Source of the DNA: Prorocentrum cordatum
Lineage: Eukaryota; Sar; Dinophyceae; Prorocentrales; Prorocentraceae
Length of the DNA stretch: 64,000 nt
Assembly (NCBI GenBank): GCA_963575745.1
Contig: CAUYUJ010018882.1
Coordinates: 223,833-287,832 of the forward strand
Direction of reading: 5' to 3'
In this document: piece after piece, positions 10,365 to 21,016 of the stretch
Layout: each line of letters starts with the position of its first letter
Position numbering within the stretch: the stretch's first letter is position 1
Translations under genes and position numbers: made by a program
The notes under the pieces: generated by a model
What the model saw: the letters and a program-made list of their open reading frames with translations, nothing else
Databases searched by the model: none
Told to the model about the DNA's origin: nothing

Positions 10365-11435
10365 ACCAAGCTCAATGGCCACTTCTTCAAGCGGTTTTTG
10401 ACCTCGGCTGGAGTTGCTCGGGGCTGCCACATGAGCGAAAATCCCTGGGCTCTGCAGCCCAACCCGCACCCCGAGAAACTCGCGCACGCCCTTTGGGACA
10501 CCCGAGATGGGTACGGAAACCATTGGCACGATGCCATCAGCGCACGCTGTCCAAAACCAACAGCGGCCACTGTTGGGCAGGCGCCCTTGTGTCTCGAGTG
10601 GACCACGTCAGCGGCGATACAGACGGCAGGCGCTGTTCAACATGGACAAGTGACGCTGTCGGACTTCGTCCCCGTTCTTTCCGTACCCATTTCGATCGAA
10701 TCGAACCCGTGGCCCGCAATCTGTGCATGAGCCTGGTACGTCGCGGCTTTGACCCCATCGTCGCCCGGGCACCCCAAAAGGCGCCACGAAGGGCCGTGCG
10801 CACGACGTCGGCATCGCCGTCTCCTAGCGGAGGAGGAGGACGAGGAGGAACAGCAGCAGCAGCAGCAGAGGGAGCAGGAAGCGGGGAGGACGATGATGGA
10901 GGACATATACGTCCGAAGGGATCCTGTTCAATGCGTGACCCCAGGTCCCGATCCCTTTCCCGAGGCGGGGTTTTCGTCCCGGATCCATACTTGATGGCCC
11001 CAGGGCCCGAAAACGGACCCGAGGGGGCGACGTTGGGGAGCAGCGCCCGGACTGACGCAATCCTATCGTCGGAGACCTTGGGACGCCTGGGGGGGAGGAC
11101 GGGCCCACGACGCGGACGAGAACGGCGATGAACATGGCGCCGGAGGAGGCTCCTCCGCGGGCGACTTGACGTTTATCTTGAGCGCCGCGTGGGCTGCCGC
11201 GGCGTTCGTGCGGAGCGCTCCTGCCCCCTCCCCCTCATTTAACCAGCTTCGAGCTTCTCCCTATCCCCAGGATCGATAAGACCAAGGCGATTGCAATATT
11301 AGGGATGCGCTCTCAGAAGCAAAGGGAATCCTTAAGATCGGCACGGAGATAGGGTGATACTAATCTTAAGGATAAGGATCTGTTCCAGGCAACTGACCTT
11401 TGACATGGGAGAAACGGGTCCTGACAGACACGGGC
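10365..11435. other. No gene recognised
   Basis: Unassigned GC-rich DNA with a short GGA/CAG patch at 10828-10870. Both strands have open frames to about 10730 but neither is convincing. Nothing identified from 11140 to 11430. Confidence 0.4.
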
Positions 11436-11438
11436 CCT

Positions 11439-11498
11439 GGGCCCCGGAGCTTTTCCCAAGGGCTGGCTGGGCCCCGGAGCTTTTCCCAAGGGCTGGCT
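11439..11498. repeat. Perfect 30-bp tandem duplication
   Basis: Two adjacent copies of a unit starting TGGGCCCCGGAGCTTTTCCC and ending AAGGGCTGGC. Identity suggests a recent slip event. Confidence 0.9.
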
Positions 11499-11509
11499 TT
11501 CCAAGTTTT

Positions 11510-11710
11510 TGTTGGTTACGCGCCGGTCGGAAGAAGTAGGTAGAAACATGAAGTAGGAAGGCGGATATAGTGGGTAGGGTCCAGGCCCTCCCAGAGAATA
11601 ACAAAACACAGCAACATCATGCCGATTCTTGAAGTAGGACGGCGCTTGAAGTAGATTGGGATTTGGGCATCCAAAGATACCTACGTTCAACGACCGGCGT
11701 GTAGGGTTCT
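11510..11710. repeat. Dispersed repeat, copy 1 (pair with 13465)
   Basis: About 200 bp shared with 13465-13655: CGGTCGGAAGAAGTAGGTAG, then a diverged part, then GTAGATTGGGATTTGGG against GTAGAGTGGAATCTGGG, and CAACGACCGGCGTGTAGGG against CAACGACTGATGTAGGG. Same orientation. Confidence 0.75.
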
Positions 11711-11769
11711 GAGGGGCCGTGGAGGGCCCCAGGGCCCGAGAGAGATTGACACAAATTCTGGGCCCGTTC

Positions 11770-12190
11770 CCAGACCCCTCGGGACCCGTCTGCTCCACGG
11801 CGGCCCCACTACGACCCATCGGGGGCGTCCAAGAGGGGGGCGTCCAAGGAGGAGTCTCGCAAATCATGGCCCTAGGCAGCCAGACCCCTCAGGACCCGTC
11901 TGCTTCATGGCGGCCTCACCACGACCCCTCGGGGGCGTCCAAGAGGGATAAGAGTGACCTTTGGTGCGCGGCTTTTTGGGGGCCGCGGGGGGACCAAACC
12001 TGGGAGCGCAAGCAGCTGCTACTGCTTCGTTTTCTGCCATCTGGGGGCCCATCTGTGCCCGCACCAAAGGTCACTCCTGCGAAACGTCACTCTTACGTCT
12101 AGTCGATTCATGGCGGCCTCACCATGACCCATCGGGGGCGTCCAAGAGAGGGGCGTCCAAAGAGGAGGCTCGCAAAGCATGGCCCGAGGC
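11770..12190. repeat. Three-copy tandem repeat around CATGGCGGCC / GGGGGCGTCCAAGAG
   Basis: Units near 11780, 11890 and 12104 share ACCCGTCTGCT or GATTCATGGCGG, then CACCACGACCC, TCGGGGGCGTCCAAGAG and CGCAAATCATGGCCC. The second and third units are separated by the inverted-repeat element at 11947-12097. Confidence 0.75.
11947..12097. mobile_element. Foldback element (family J)
   Basis: ATAAGAGTGACCTTTGGTGCG on the left is matched by CGCACCAAAGGTCACTC on the right, with an outer GTCACTCTTACG mirroring the left ATAAGAGTGAC. It is about 150 bp and sits between two units of a tandem repeat, the position expected for an insertion. Confidence 0.65.
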
Positions 12191-12303
12191 AGGTGCACGG
12201 ACAAGGGGGGCCACAAAGAAAAGAGGCAGAAGAGGCCGCTGAATCTGGGAGACATCATGGCCCCCAGCCACGATATCCCCCCCCCCTAGTCCTCTTCCTC
12301 TTG

Positions 12304-12537
12304 TTGAGCAGGGGCCGACCGTCCGGATATTCGTATAGGCCATCCACGCAATGTTCGTAGACCATACAGAATGTTCCGACAGCAGAAGGGAATGCTGCTG
12401 GAACATGGAGGCGATGGAACAAGCAACCTTGCCTCAGCCCGACACGTTCTAGGAACAGTCCGCGCAAACCGCACAAGGTCCTCAGAACAGTCTCTGGTGG
12501 GCCCTTTTTGTGAGTCAGGACGCTTCGCCACCGCGTG
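12304..12537. mobile_element. Family B element, diverged copy
   Basis: Related to 14484, 48934 and 59643 by the ends GAGCAGGGGCCGACCGTCC and CAGGACGCTTCGCCACCGC and by AGAATGTTC/GGAACATG words inside. It is the most diverged of the four copies. Confidence 0.65.
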
Positions 12538-12670
12538 CTCTCGGACGCCCCCGACGTTCGCTTCCTGGCGCTCCCCCCCTCCCCTTGGCGGCGAACGCCA
12601 GGGGGAAAAGGAAAAAGGGGGCAGGCCTTCCAGGAAGACGGCGGGGCCTCGGAGAACCCTCGCGCCATCT

Positions 12671-12812
12671 TGAAGTCGGGCGTGTCCCCCCACAGGGGAT
12701 TTTCGACGAAAAAAATAAATACTCAAAAATATGCCAAAATACAAAAAATAGTCCCCAGATTTTTTTTTACTATTTTTGAATATTCCCCCTGTCGAGGGAC
12801 AGGCCCGACTTA
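12671..12812. mobile_element. Family A foldback element with 9-bp target duplication
   Basis: 142 bp. Left end TGAAGTCGGGCGTGTCCCCC, right end GGGACAGGCCCGACTTA. The inside is AT-rich with AATAGTCCCCAGA and TTTTTGAATATTCC. It is flanked by perfect direct repeats GCGCCATCT (12662-12670 and 12813-12821). Too short to encode a transposase, so non-autonomous. The 9-bp duplication and inverted ends indicate cut-and-paste DNA transposition; the superfamily is not decided. Confidence 0.85.
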
Positions 12813-13099
12813 GCGCCATCTCCGAAGATGGGGACGCCCTCAGAAGACCCCGGGGGCTCCTGAGAAGGCCCGCAAGCCCTCTGAAGAGGCCTGCTCCCTC
12901 GCCCTCCCCCCGTCGGGGCCCCGGCAAAAACGGGGGCAAGGCTCAACGGGGGCCGAGGCTTTTCCACGAAAGCTCCCGTGTACTATGCCCCAGTCTGATC
13001 ACGGAGCCCAGGGCCCCCTAAACAGGGACATAGCGAGAGGCCTCCTAGATGGGATCAGACTTGATGGGGTCGAAGAATCGCGCCGCACCGCCAATGCAC

Positions 13100-13215
13100 C
13101 GCCGATGTATCGGCGGTGCATCGGCGACGTCGACGTGTGGAAAACCGGGCTCCACATCGAGTCGCATCGGCGATGCATCAGCGATGCGGCGCGACCCTCC
13201 GACCCCATGTACTCG
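13100..13215. repeat. Palindrome-rich cluster of GATGCATCGGCG words
   Basis: Repeated and inverted CGGCGGTGCATCGGCGA and CGGCGATGCATCAGCG words. They resemble the GGCGATGCATCGCCGAC palindrome in the family F elements at 25570 and 57399. Confidence 0.55.
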
Positions 13216-13464
13216 GACTCCATCCGGGAGGCGTAGAATAGCCAAACGAGGAAATCGGCGTTCTCCCTGCCCCCATTTGCTGTGCCCCCGTCGTCGGCGC
13301 CCTGGCCGCTGGGCTCGTCGAAGATCCGGGCTACAGTCGACCCGCATCACAAGGACGCACGAGAAGGATGCAAGGGCCTTGGAATGCCGTTTCGAAGCTT
13401 GTCGAGCGGGGCGCGGCCAGCGAAAGCGGCCGAGGATGGGTCGAGGAGGCAAGGATGCAAGGGT

Positions 13465-13655
13465 ACCCATCGGTCGGAAGAAGTAGGTAGAAACATATCG
13501 TAGAAAGGCGTTGAAAGCAAATTGGGTTCCGTCCGCCCCCTGAGGAGGACGGAAAAGGTGAAGCCACTCGATTCGATCATTGAAATCGGAAGACGCTTAA
13601 GGTAGAGTGGAATCTGGGAGTCCTGAAATACCCACTCTCAACGACTGATGTAGGG
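13465..13655. repeat. Dispersed repeat, copy 2 (pair with 11510)
   Basis: Second copy of the 11510-11710 repeat. A family D element follows immediately, so the repeat junction may be an insertion boundary. Confidence 0.75.
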
Positions 13656-13884
13656 AATCGAACTCTATATACACCGACGCTTTTCCCGACCCTGCGCCGA
13701 AATTCGCCAGGAACGCGGATTCTGGTGCATATGGAATCCTGGTGTATACATTTTTCGTCGTTTGACCCGGGACGTCGGGGAAAAAAGTATACACCACACC
13801 ACCCCAGCGTCGTCCTCGACCCTCAACAAAAACCTGGGGTTGAAAAACAGCCCGCCACTGGTAATGTATATGTTCCAATTTCCG
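13656..13884. mobile_element. Family D element, copy 1
   Basis: About 230 bp, also at 15341 and 45294. Landmarks: ATCGAACTCTATATACACCG, a CGGATTCTGGTG word, GTGTATACATTTTTC, AAAAAGTATACACCACACC, AACAGCCCGCCACTGGTAAT and TATGTTCCAATTTCCG. The ends are weakly inverted (GGAAYCGAA against TTCCAATTTCC). Confidence 0.75.
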
Positions 13885-14483
13885 ACGATAGGTACCCTTG
13901 GGAAGGTTGCCCGTCCTTGCCGTGCGGGCTGACTGCGCACACGGAGGGGAGGAGCCAGAGAGCTGCGCGCCCGAGCGCCGCCCCCCCCCCCCCCGCGCCA
14001 CCGCGCGGCCGCGGCGCGGCCCGGGCAGCCCCCCCGGGGGGAGAAGGGTGCCGCCCCGCGCGGGCACGGCGGGGCCTCACGCCGGGAAAGCTCCGCTGAG
14101 GATCCCTTTTCTGTCCTCGGGGCCCCGATGTTTTTGTTTGTTTGTGTTGTTATGCTTTTTTTTGTGTGTGTGTGTGGTGTTGTGTTTCTTTTGAGTTTTG
14201 TCTGTGCCCCGATTTTGTGTTTTTTTGTGTTGTTTTATGTTCCTTGTTTTTTGTTTCGTTCCGCTACAGCCAGCTCAGCGCAGCCTTCGGTGAACGACGG
14301 CGGGTCGCTCAAACGGGGCCCCGAGGGCGAGGTCCTCGGGGCCCCGTTGACCCCGCGGGCGCCAAAAAGCGCATCGGCGCAGGCCCGTGCTCAGAGCTGG
14401 CAGGGAGCTGTGCGGCTTCTCCAGTGATGGGAGGGCCGTAGGTCCGCTTCGAAGTTGGCAGAGCCGTCGAGGGAGGGCGTTGA
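13885..14483. other. No gene recognised; T/G-rich patch
   Basis: GC-rich to 14100, then a T/G run (TTTTTTTGTGT type) at 14128-14265. Hydrophobic peptides read from that run are composition artefacts. Confidence 0.5.
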
Positions 14484-14685
14484 CTTGAGCAGGGACCGAC
14501 CATCCCGGCATTCCTGTAGGCCTACCACGACATGTTTTTAGAACCCAAACCTGTTCTTATAACAAAAACAATGTACTTAGATCATAAAGCCAATGTTCTA
14601 AGAACATGTTGTGGAAACCACAAAAGGTTCTTGGACAATTGTTTGGTAGGCCTATAGGAGCGCCAGGACGCTTCGCCACTGCTTG
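14484..14685. mobile_element. Family B element
   Basis: About 200 bp. Left TTGAGCAGGGACCGACCATC, then CCTGTAGGCCTACCA; right TTGTTTGGTAGGCCTATAGG, then CCAGGACGCTTCGCCACTGC. The TAGGCCTACCA/TGGTAGGCCTA words are inverted, and TTCTAAGAACA motifs lie inside. CTTGA occurs at both outer edges. Confidence 0.8.
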
Positions 14686-15034
14686 ATTGACGGGGCCCCG
14701 TCTCTCGCGCCTCCATCTTCGAGCCGCCGATCCTGGGGTGGAGGATCGGAGGGAGGTGCTGCGGGGCGTGCTGGGCACTTCTTGGGCCTCTCGGGGGCCC
14801 ATCCCCGGGGGGAACAGTCGGCATCGAATCGGCGAGTCGGATCGAATCGACATGTGCTTCGGATCGGGCTTCGTCGGCACGGAGTCGGAATCGAACCGGA
14901 TCGGCTGCGCCAAGATGCACAACGGCGCCACGCAAAAGTCGGGCCGCACCAAATCGTCGGAATATCGGAAAGCAATATGATCGGCCCGGCCAGAATTGTT
15001 CTCGAGTCAGATCCATCGGATCGAAATGGACCCT

Positions 15035-15077
<43 letters not shown>

Positions 15078-15080
15078 GTG
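15035..15080. repeat. (TG)n dinucleotide tract
   Basis: About 20 TG units with one CG interruption. Confidence 0.95.
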
Positions 15081-15340
15081 TAGTTATGTGGGGGGCATGT
15101 TAGGGCTGGAAGGGCTCAAGATTGGTTTTCGGACGTGTTCGTCTGTTCTCGGCGGTTTGGCAGCTTCGGGATGCGCTCCAGCAACTGCGCCTCGCCGAGA
15201 GCGTTCCGAAGGTTCCCGAGTCGGGTCGGCATCGCAACCCTGGGAATGTCGGGTCGTACACCGGAAAACGGAGAACGAGAAGCGCAAGCCCCAAACTTGG
15301 AAATGGAAAGCTCCAGCCCTGGACAGAGAAGCCCATACTA

Positions 15341-15572
15341 GGGAACCGAACTCTATATATGTACACCGACGCTTTTTCCGGCCCTTCACTGAAACTTGCA
15401 CAGGAAAGCGGATCCTGGTGTACACGTGTGACCCAAATGTATGCATTTTGCGAAGTTCCCCCGGGAAACGGATAAACAAGTGTACGCCATGCCACTCCGA
15501 CCTCTTCCCCGACCCTAGAAAGTCCTGGGACTAAACAGCCCGCCACTGGTCATGTATACGTTCCAGATTCCG
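15341..15572. mobile_element. Family D element, copy 2
   Basis: Same landmarks as 13656 and 45294. Flanks carry CATACTAG on the left and CATACCTG on the right, a possible imperfect 8-bp target duplication. Confidence 0.75.
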
Positions 15573-15714
15573 ACATACCTGAACCGTTGAACGCCAGGCC
15601 CGAACCTCGGAAGCGCCAGGCATCATCGACGGCACGGTGGCGCACTTCCTCACCATCCTCCTCCGAAAATTCTACCACAGAGCCCCCTCCGCCTCCTCTC
15701 CTATGGTCCTCCGC

Positions 15715-15815
15715 CTCCTCTTCTTCTTCTTCTTCTTCTTATTCCTCCTCCTCGTCCTCGTTGTCGTCGTTGACGTCGTCGTCGTCGTCATTTTCGTCGT
15801 CGTGGTCGCGGTCAC

Positions 15816-15848
<33 letters not shown>

Positions 15849-16465
15849 TATCGTCGTCGTTGTCAGGGTCGTGATCGTGATCGTGGTCGTGGTCGTGGTC
15901 GTGGTTTTCGTCGTCGTCGTGGTCGTGGTCGTGATCGTGGTCGTGGTCGTGGTCGTGGTCGTCATCGTGATCGTGGTCGTGGTCGTCGTCGACGCCCGTG
16001 GACGTAGGAGGGCGCGTCTGCCCAAAATTCGTGAACCCTGATCGGTTCTGGACCCAACAATTAAAGCGAACATCTTCGTCGTTGTCGTCGATGTCGTCGT
16101 CGATGTCGTCGTTTTCGTTTTCGTTTTCGTCGTCGTCGTCGTCGTCGGTCGCTGGCGTCGTCGAAGCCCAGGAGCGCGAGAAAGGGCGCGTCTGCCTCGT
16201 GGAATCGTAGACATCAAGCGGTTCTGGCCCCACCGATGGTCGTTGGTCCTGAATCCTCCTCCTCCACCTCCTCCTCCTTCTCCTCTTCCTCCTCCTCCTC
16301 CTCCTCCTCCTCCTCCTCCTCCTCCTCCTCCTCCTCCTCCCCCTCCCCCTCCCCCATCCCCCTCTTCCTCCTCCTCTTCCTCCTCCTCCTCCTCCTCCTC
16401 ATCCTCCTCCTCTCCTCTGCTGCTGCTCCTCCTCCTCCTCCGAGGAGGAGGAGGGGCAGCCTGAA

Positions 16466-16498
<33 letters not shown>
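15715..16498. repeat. Compound trinucleotide block
   Basis: TCT then GTC/GTG triplets (15715-16000), a short unique gap, GTC again (16076-16147), another gap, then CCT (16243-16440) and CGT (16467-16498). The phase is nearly kept, which creates long false open frames on both strands. Confidence 0.95.
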
Positions 16499-16609
16499 GT
16501 CGTTGGTCCTTTGCCCGTGCCCTCCCACACCCCGCTCACCCCGCTCCGCCCTTACCATAGAAAAACGCGCGTGTGCGCGTCTTTAGCTTTGTTCTCGTAT
16601 CAAGAAAAC

Positions 16610-16690
16610 GGCCGACCTAGAACAGTGATTTCTGTCCGTTGCTCGGTTGACACCGAACAATCCCCACATCACCAAATTAAGTCGGACCAT
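16610..16690. repeat. Dispersed repeat, copy 1 (pair with 17545)
   Basis: TAGAACAGTGATTTCTGTCC, then GTTGCTCGGTTGACACCGA and a CATCACC word. This aligns with 17545-17640. The GCTCGGTNGACACCGAGC part is a palindrome. Confidence 0.6.
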
Positions 16691-17069
16691 CAGTGCACGC
16701 CATCTGTCCGCAAACGCTTGCAACTCTCCCGTTGGTGCTTCTGACAAAAGATTTTGCGGCAACGCAGAGGGGGCGGAACAACCAACGCGTGGCAATACAA
16801 GGTGGTAAAACAAGCACGGCTCTACTACTCGTCACGCCACAACGAAAAACGGCGGAAACTGCCAGTCTTCTGCCTGGCTCGTCACTTGGCAACGCCTGGG
16901 GGCGAAAACTCTGGATCGGTTTACCTACCCTACCAAAAAGCCACCCAACCACCCGGAACTTGGATAGCAAAACTCATGAAGCCATGCCTGCCATTTTCAG
17001 TCGGGTTTCCTGACGCGTCTCAGCGGGTGCACTGGCGCGTGGGCCCGCTTAAAACAATCCGATCGATGG

Positions 17070-17240
17070 CCGAGACGACGCGATCGACTGCGACGGCAAT
17101 GGCGGCAACGATGACGCTGACGACGAGAACGGCGACGATGACGACAGTGACGGTGATGACGATGACGACGGTGACGAAGATGGTCGTGAATATGATGCCG
17201 TCGGCGACAGTGAGGGTGACGCCGACGAAAACGATGGCGC
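17070..17240. repeat. Degenerate GAY/ACG triplet tract
   Basis: Imperfect (GAT/GAC/ACG) repeat of about 170 bp between unassigned sequences. Confidence 0.85.
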
Positions 17241-17544
17241 GGAGGTGAGTGATGCGAAAGATAAAGAAGTGCGCGCGCACCGAACCTGGCAAAATGATGG
17301 TTGGACACCATGGTTTGTTCTGTCTTCGAAACCTGTACGCCCAAATATTTCGAACACAACAAAGCAATGGTATCGACAAGAGAGCGCGTGGCCCGCATGG
17401 TATCACCTGGCATTGGGATCAGTTCGACATGCGCGCGATTGGACCGAGCTGCCACATTTGACACACGTGTTGAACAACGACTGTTCGCTCTATGGCTCGA
17501 CAAGTGAATGCGCGTGTATGCGTGCGTGCGTGCTTGACCTCAGC

Positions 17545-17640
17545 GTTGTAGAACGACCGGCATGGACAATGATGTCAGTCGGTTGCTCGGTAGACACCGA
17601 GCAGTCCCAAAATCACCGCGCGGTTCCTCTGCGAGCGCTT
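17545..17640. repeat. Dispersed repeat, copy 2 (pair with 16610)
   Basis: TAGAACGACCGG, then GTTGCTCGGTAGACACCGAG, CAGTCCC and AATCACC. In this copy CTCGGTAGACACCGAG is an almost perfect hairpin. Confidence 0.6.
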
Positions 17641-18261
17641 CGCAGTCCCCTTCCTCATAGCCCTGCCTGGGCGAAGAGTGCTTGCTCGGCATGGGCTCCC
17701 CTGCGGCCGCGTCGGAGTCGAGGCAGCCTTCGTCGCCCGTGCGATCCATGCCGCTGAACTTGGGGCATGGGAGGCGTGGAGGTCCTCGTTGGGGTGGGCG
17801 CCCTCGTAGGGCGCCTTCGAGCACGTTCGTGATGGCGCTGTGGCCGCCCCGTAGGGGCGGGGCGATGGCGGTGTAGCCGCCCTCCTGGGGCCGTCCTCGT
17901 CGGGGCAGCTTGGCTGCCAAACTCGATGAACCACGGGGTAAGCCGCGGGGCGCGCGAAGGAAAATAAACGGATCCGGACAGTACGCAGAGCCGTCCGAAT
18001 CACTGTCGGGATTTCACACCAGCTGGTACTCCCATGCGCCGCCAAGATGCATGAACGCGGGTCCCGGGCCGACAACCCCGCCGAGCGCCAGGCGCTTGGG
18101 AGCGGCAGCTGCTCCGCAACTCGGGCCGCGCAGCGGGCGCGCGAACGCATGTCTGCATGCGCATGGCCGCATCTCTCATTGCGCTCGCATTTCGCACTCC
18201 CCTCTTCTCCATTGTTTGTTTCGGCACGCGAAACCCTCCTGCCCTCCTCTCTCTAATGTCG

Positions 18262-18560
18262 GCGCCAATTGTGCCAATTGCGCCAGCTGCGCGAAGTCTG
18301 CCAGGTGTGCGTAAGCCGTTTACGTGCGTACGCGCGTGCGTAATCGATTGTGCAAGATTCGACAGTTGCGTCCGTTGCGCCGATTGTGCCACGTGCGCCC
18401 TGTACCAGGCGTGCCACGTGTGCCACCAGTGCCAGGTGTGCCGTGCCCGGCATGCAGCGCGTGCCAGATGTGCCACGTGCGCCGAGCGCGCCAGGTGTGC
18501 CAGGCGCGTCAGTTGCGCTACGTGTTCCACGCACGGCAGGTGCGCTAGGCGCGCCGCTTG
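18262..18560. repeat. Duplicated segment with 9-bp minisatellite, copy 1
   Basis: Starts CCAATTGTGCCAATTGCGCC, then AGTCTGCCAGGTGTGCG, a GTACGCGCGTGCGTA word and a GTGCCACGT-type 9-bp tandem repeat. The whole order is repeated at 19336-19610. The 9-bp unit is in phase with codons, giving Cys- or Leu-Ala-rich tripeptide repeats depending on strand. Confidence 0.8.
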
Positions 18561-18900
18561 CGAATGTTTGTCTGATGTGCACAACTGCATTTGCATGCAC
18601 GCACGTTTGCACATACGCATTGCTGCGGCACCAGTTCGGCCAAGCGTGCATTCCCCGAGCGGAGCACGGGGCTTGCGCACGCACAAGCGACAAAACTGGG
18701 CAGCGACGCAGAGGGTTGGAGAAAGAGAGAATGCACGCACGCACGTACGTACTATTCGCAGGAAGGGCGCGGAACTAGATGCATGCGCACGCGCGCGCGC
18801 GCGCGCGCCCCCGCGTCGGGGGCATGATAGCGCGCCAGCAGACCTGCAAGCTCACACTGGCGCATCGTCCTGGCTGGTGGCCTCGCGCAGCACCGGCGCG

Positions 18901-20052
18901 CTAAGAACGCCCCCCACCAGTGCCAGGCACTGCGGGTCCTCCCCAGCGCCTGACACGAATGCGCGCGTGCCCTGGCGCATCGCTGCTGCCCAAAGACGCT
19001 CGCTGCCCCTGCGTCTGTCCGCCAACCGTCCGCGTGTCCTCGCCATTGCTTGCGTCTGTGGATTCATCCCCCATCCGCTGGATTTGCGCCGCGTGCACTA
19101 GGCAGCGCTCCAGGTCCTCCTGCAACGCGTTGCAGACGATGCGCCAGATGTTGGCGACCTGGGACCTAAGGACGCGAAACCTGATCCTGAGAGGCCTGCG
19201 TTGGAGCTTGGCCAGCTTGAGGCGCTGGTTCACGCGTTTCCAGCGCTGCTTCATTGGCTGTTCAAGGCGCGTCTGCCACTGAGCCCGACGGCGCGGAGGC
19301 ATGTGTGCGTTGCTGCTTGAGCCTGGCTGATGCGGTGCAAGTTGTGCCAATTGTGCCAGCTGCGCCAAGTCTGCCAGGTGCGCGAAAACGGATTGCGTAC
19401 GCACGTACGCAGCGATCGTGCAAGATGTGGCAGTTACGCCCGTTGCGCAGATAGTGCTAGGTGCGCCTTGTGCCAGGCGTGCCAAAAGTGCCAGGCGCGC
19501 GCCTTCTGCCATCGGCGCCGGGAATGCCGGGTGTGCCAGGCGTGACAGGCTTGCCGCGAGTTCCAAGCGTTCCAGGCATGCCAGGCGTTCCACTTGTGCA
19601 TGCTCTTGTTCTGCTGTCCGCACCAGCGTGTCCATGCGCGCGCACGCGCGCGCACGCGCGTCGCTGGACCACATTTGTTTCTGACTGGCGCCCGGGCGAT
19701 GAATCAACAAATCTGGCCAGCTTCGCGCTGGAGACCTGGGTGATAGCCGAGCCCCGCGCGCGAGCTGACTGTTCAGCGGTGGTGGCCCTGCCCCCGCCGA
19801 CTCGCTTGGCGATTCTCCTCTCGCAAATCCTCTCGGTTGCGCATATGGTCGTCCCGATGCTCCCACTGATGCTGGCGTCGTGGGCAGCTGCCCTGCGAGT
19901 CTGAGGGGGCCATTGCGCGGCGAGGGATCGCGTCGTTGCTTGTCCTGTTCTGCCCGAGATCCCCGGACCGCCCGCGCCCCTCCGCGCGTGCGTCCGCGCG
20001 GAACTTGCTTCTGAGACTCCGATGACAACATGTCGAGCACGCGAGAGCTCAC
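18901..20052 (-). CDS. Possible protein gene, unknown, with low-complexity repeats
   Basis: Minus-strand open frame of 383 codons, one of the longest not built on a triplet tract. It opens MSSRVLDMLSSESQKQV and is Arg/Ser/Pro-rich at first. It then has a helical, Leu-Ala-rich stretch over the 19336-19610 minisatellite (LADLAQLAQLAQLAP). It ends with a basic, plausibly helical stretch including RWKRVNQRLKLAKLQRR and IWRIVCNALQEDLERCLVH. Near 19000 an alternative minus frame (SGAGEDPQCLALVGG) looks more protein-like than the terminal residues, so a frameshift or intron is likely. I do not recognise the family. It could be a true gene or a relic. Confidence 0.35.
   Translation of the reverse strand: MSSRVLDMLSSESQKQVPRGRTRGGARAVRGSRAEQDKQRRDPSPRNGPLRLAGQLPTTPASVGASGRPYAQPRGFARGESPSESAGAGPPPLNSQLARGARLSPRSPARSWPDLLIHRPGASQKQMWSSDARARACARMDTLVRTAEQEHAQVERLACLERLELAASLSRLAHPAFPAPMAEGARLALLARLAQGAPSTICATGVTATSCTIAAYVRTQSVFAHLADLAQLAQLAQLAPHQPGSSSNAHMPPRRRAQWQTRLEQPMKQRWKRVNQRLKLAKLQRRPLRIRFRVLRSQVANIWRIVCNALQEDLERCLVHAAQIQRMGDESTDASNGEDTRTVGGQTQGQRASLGSSDAPGHARIRVRRWGGPAVPGTGGGRS
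19336..19610. repeat. Duplicated segment with 9-bp minisatellite, copy 2
   Basis: Second copy of 18262-18560 in the same orientation, 1.07 kb downstream. It carries TGTGCCAATTGTGCCAGC, AGTCTGCCAGGTGCGCG, GTACGCACGTACGCA and a GTGCCAGGC tandem array. It lies inside the minus-strand frame at 18901-20052. Confidence 0.8.
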
Positions 20053-20330
20053 CGAGGCGTGCCTTCCCCACGACCGTCCGCAGCGCCCCTCTCGGCGCCG
20101 CGCGCGAAGCGGGGCTCGCGCGCGTCTGCAAGGCCGGCGGCCGCCGCCGACAGAAGCGGCGTTCTAGCCTCCATCTCCGCCCGAGCATCCAGCAGAACAC
20201 GGGCCGCGTCGACCTCGGCCAGGCCGGCGCCGCCACGGGCGCGGGCAACGCGCGACGCCCGCTGACGATGTGGTCGCTCACCCTCGGCCCGGAAGCTGAA
20301 ATCTGACTTCGGAACCAACGCCTGGGCCGC
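20053..20330 (-). pseudogene. Ankyrin-like coding fragment
   Basis: Minus-strand stretch reading PKSDFSFRAEGERPH, then AARVLLDARAEMEARTPLLS followed by AAAAGLADA. The pattern (A)ARVLLDARAEMEARTPLL resembles one ankyrin repeat, whose usual form is a helix with LLL.AGAD followed by TPLH.AA. Only one unit is visible and the key Thr-Pro-Leu-His signature is TPLL here, so assignment is tentative. It lies just upstream of, and in a different frame from, the open frame at 18901-20052 and could be an exon of the same gene. Confidence 0.3.
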
Positions 20331-21016
20331 CTTCGCGGCGCGCCGCGATGCGGACGCGGCATTGCGCGCGTGGGGCGGGGCGGCCCAGCCCTCGGTGTCT
20401 GTCCATGGAAGATGGGCCCCGCGGGCGCTCGCGCGCGCGCGCGTGTGTGCGTGCGTGCGTGCGTTTGCGTACGGACTCCTACTTGCTTGCATGCGTACCC
20501 ACCTCCCTATTCACCCCCCTCCTTGCCCCCCCCTCATTTCCTTTGCCCCCCCCGCCCCGCTGCGCGCGCGCGCTCCGTGCCCCGCCGCCCCCCATCGGCT
20601 GGCGAACCTCTGCCGGGATCCCACCTGTCTTCGAAGCCGTAGAAAACCGCCCGCCACCTGGCCAATTGGTCATCGTTCCAGCCGCGCCCCATCTCGGTCA
20701 CCTCTTTCTCCCTGATGCCAGTTCGCGCTTGCCCTGGCGCCGGGCCTGGGCTCTCCCAGAGCGCGCGGCGAGCTTCGCGCTGAACGTACCTTCGACCCTG
20801 CCGGGGCCCGTGGCCATGGGCGACAATTTCCGGGCGATGGATGGCCATCGCGACCTTGCCCGCGACCGCTGGGGTCGCATCCGGGGCGGGGTCCGCATGG
20901 GCACCCGTGGACTTGAAGACCTCTAGCGCGACGGCCGACCCCTGCCCCTTGAACGGGCCCCCGGTTGCCCGGCCGCGCCGCGCTAATTGCGCCCCGCAAT
21001 CGAATTAGATATCCGG

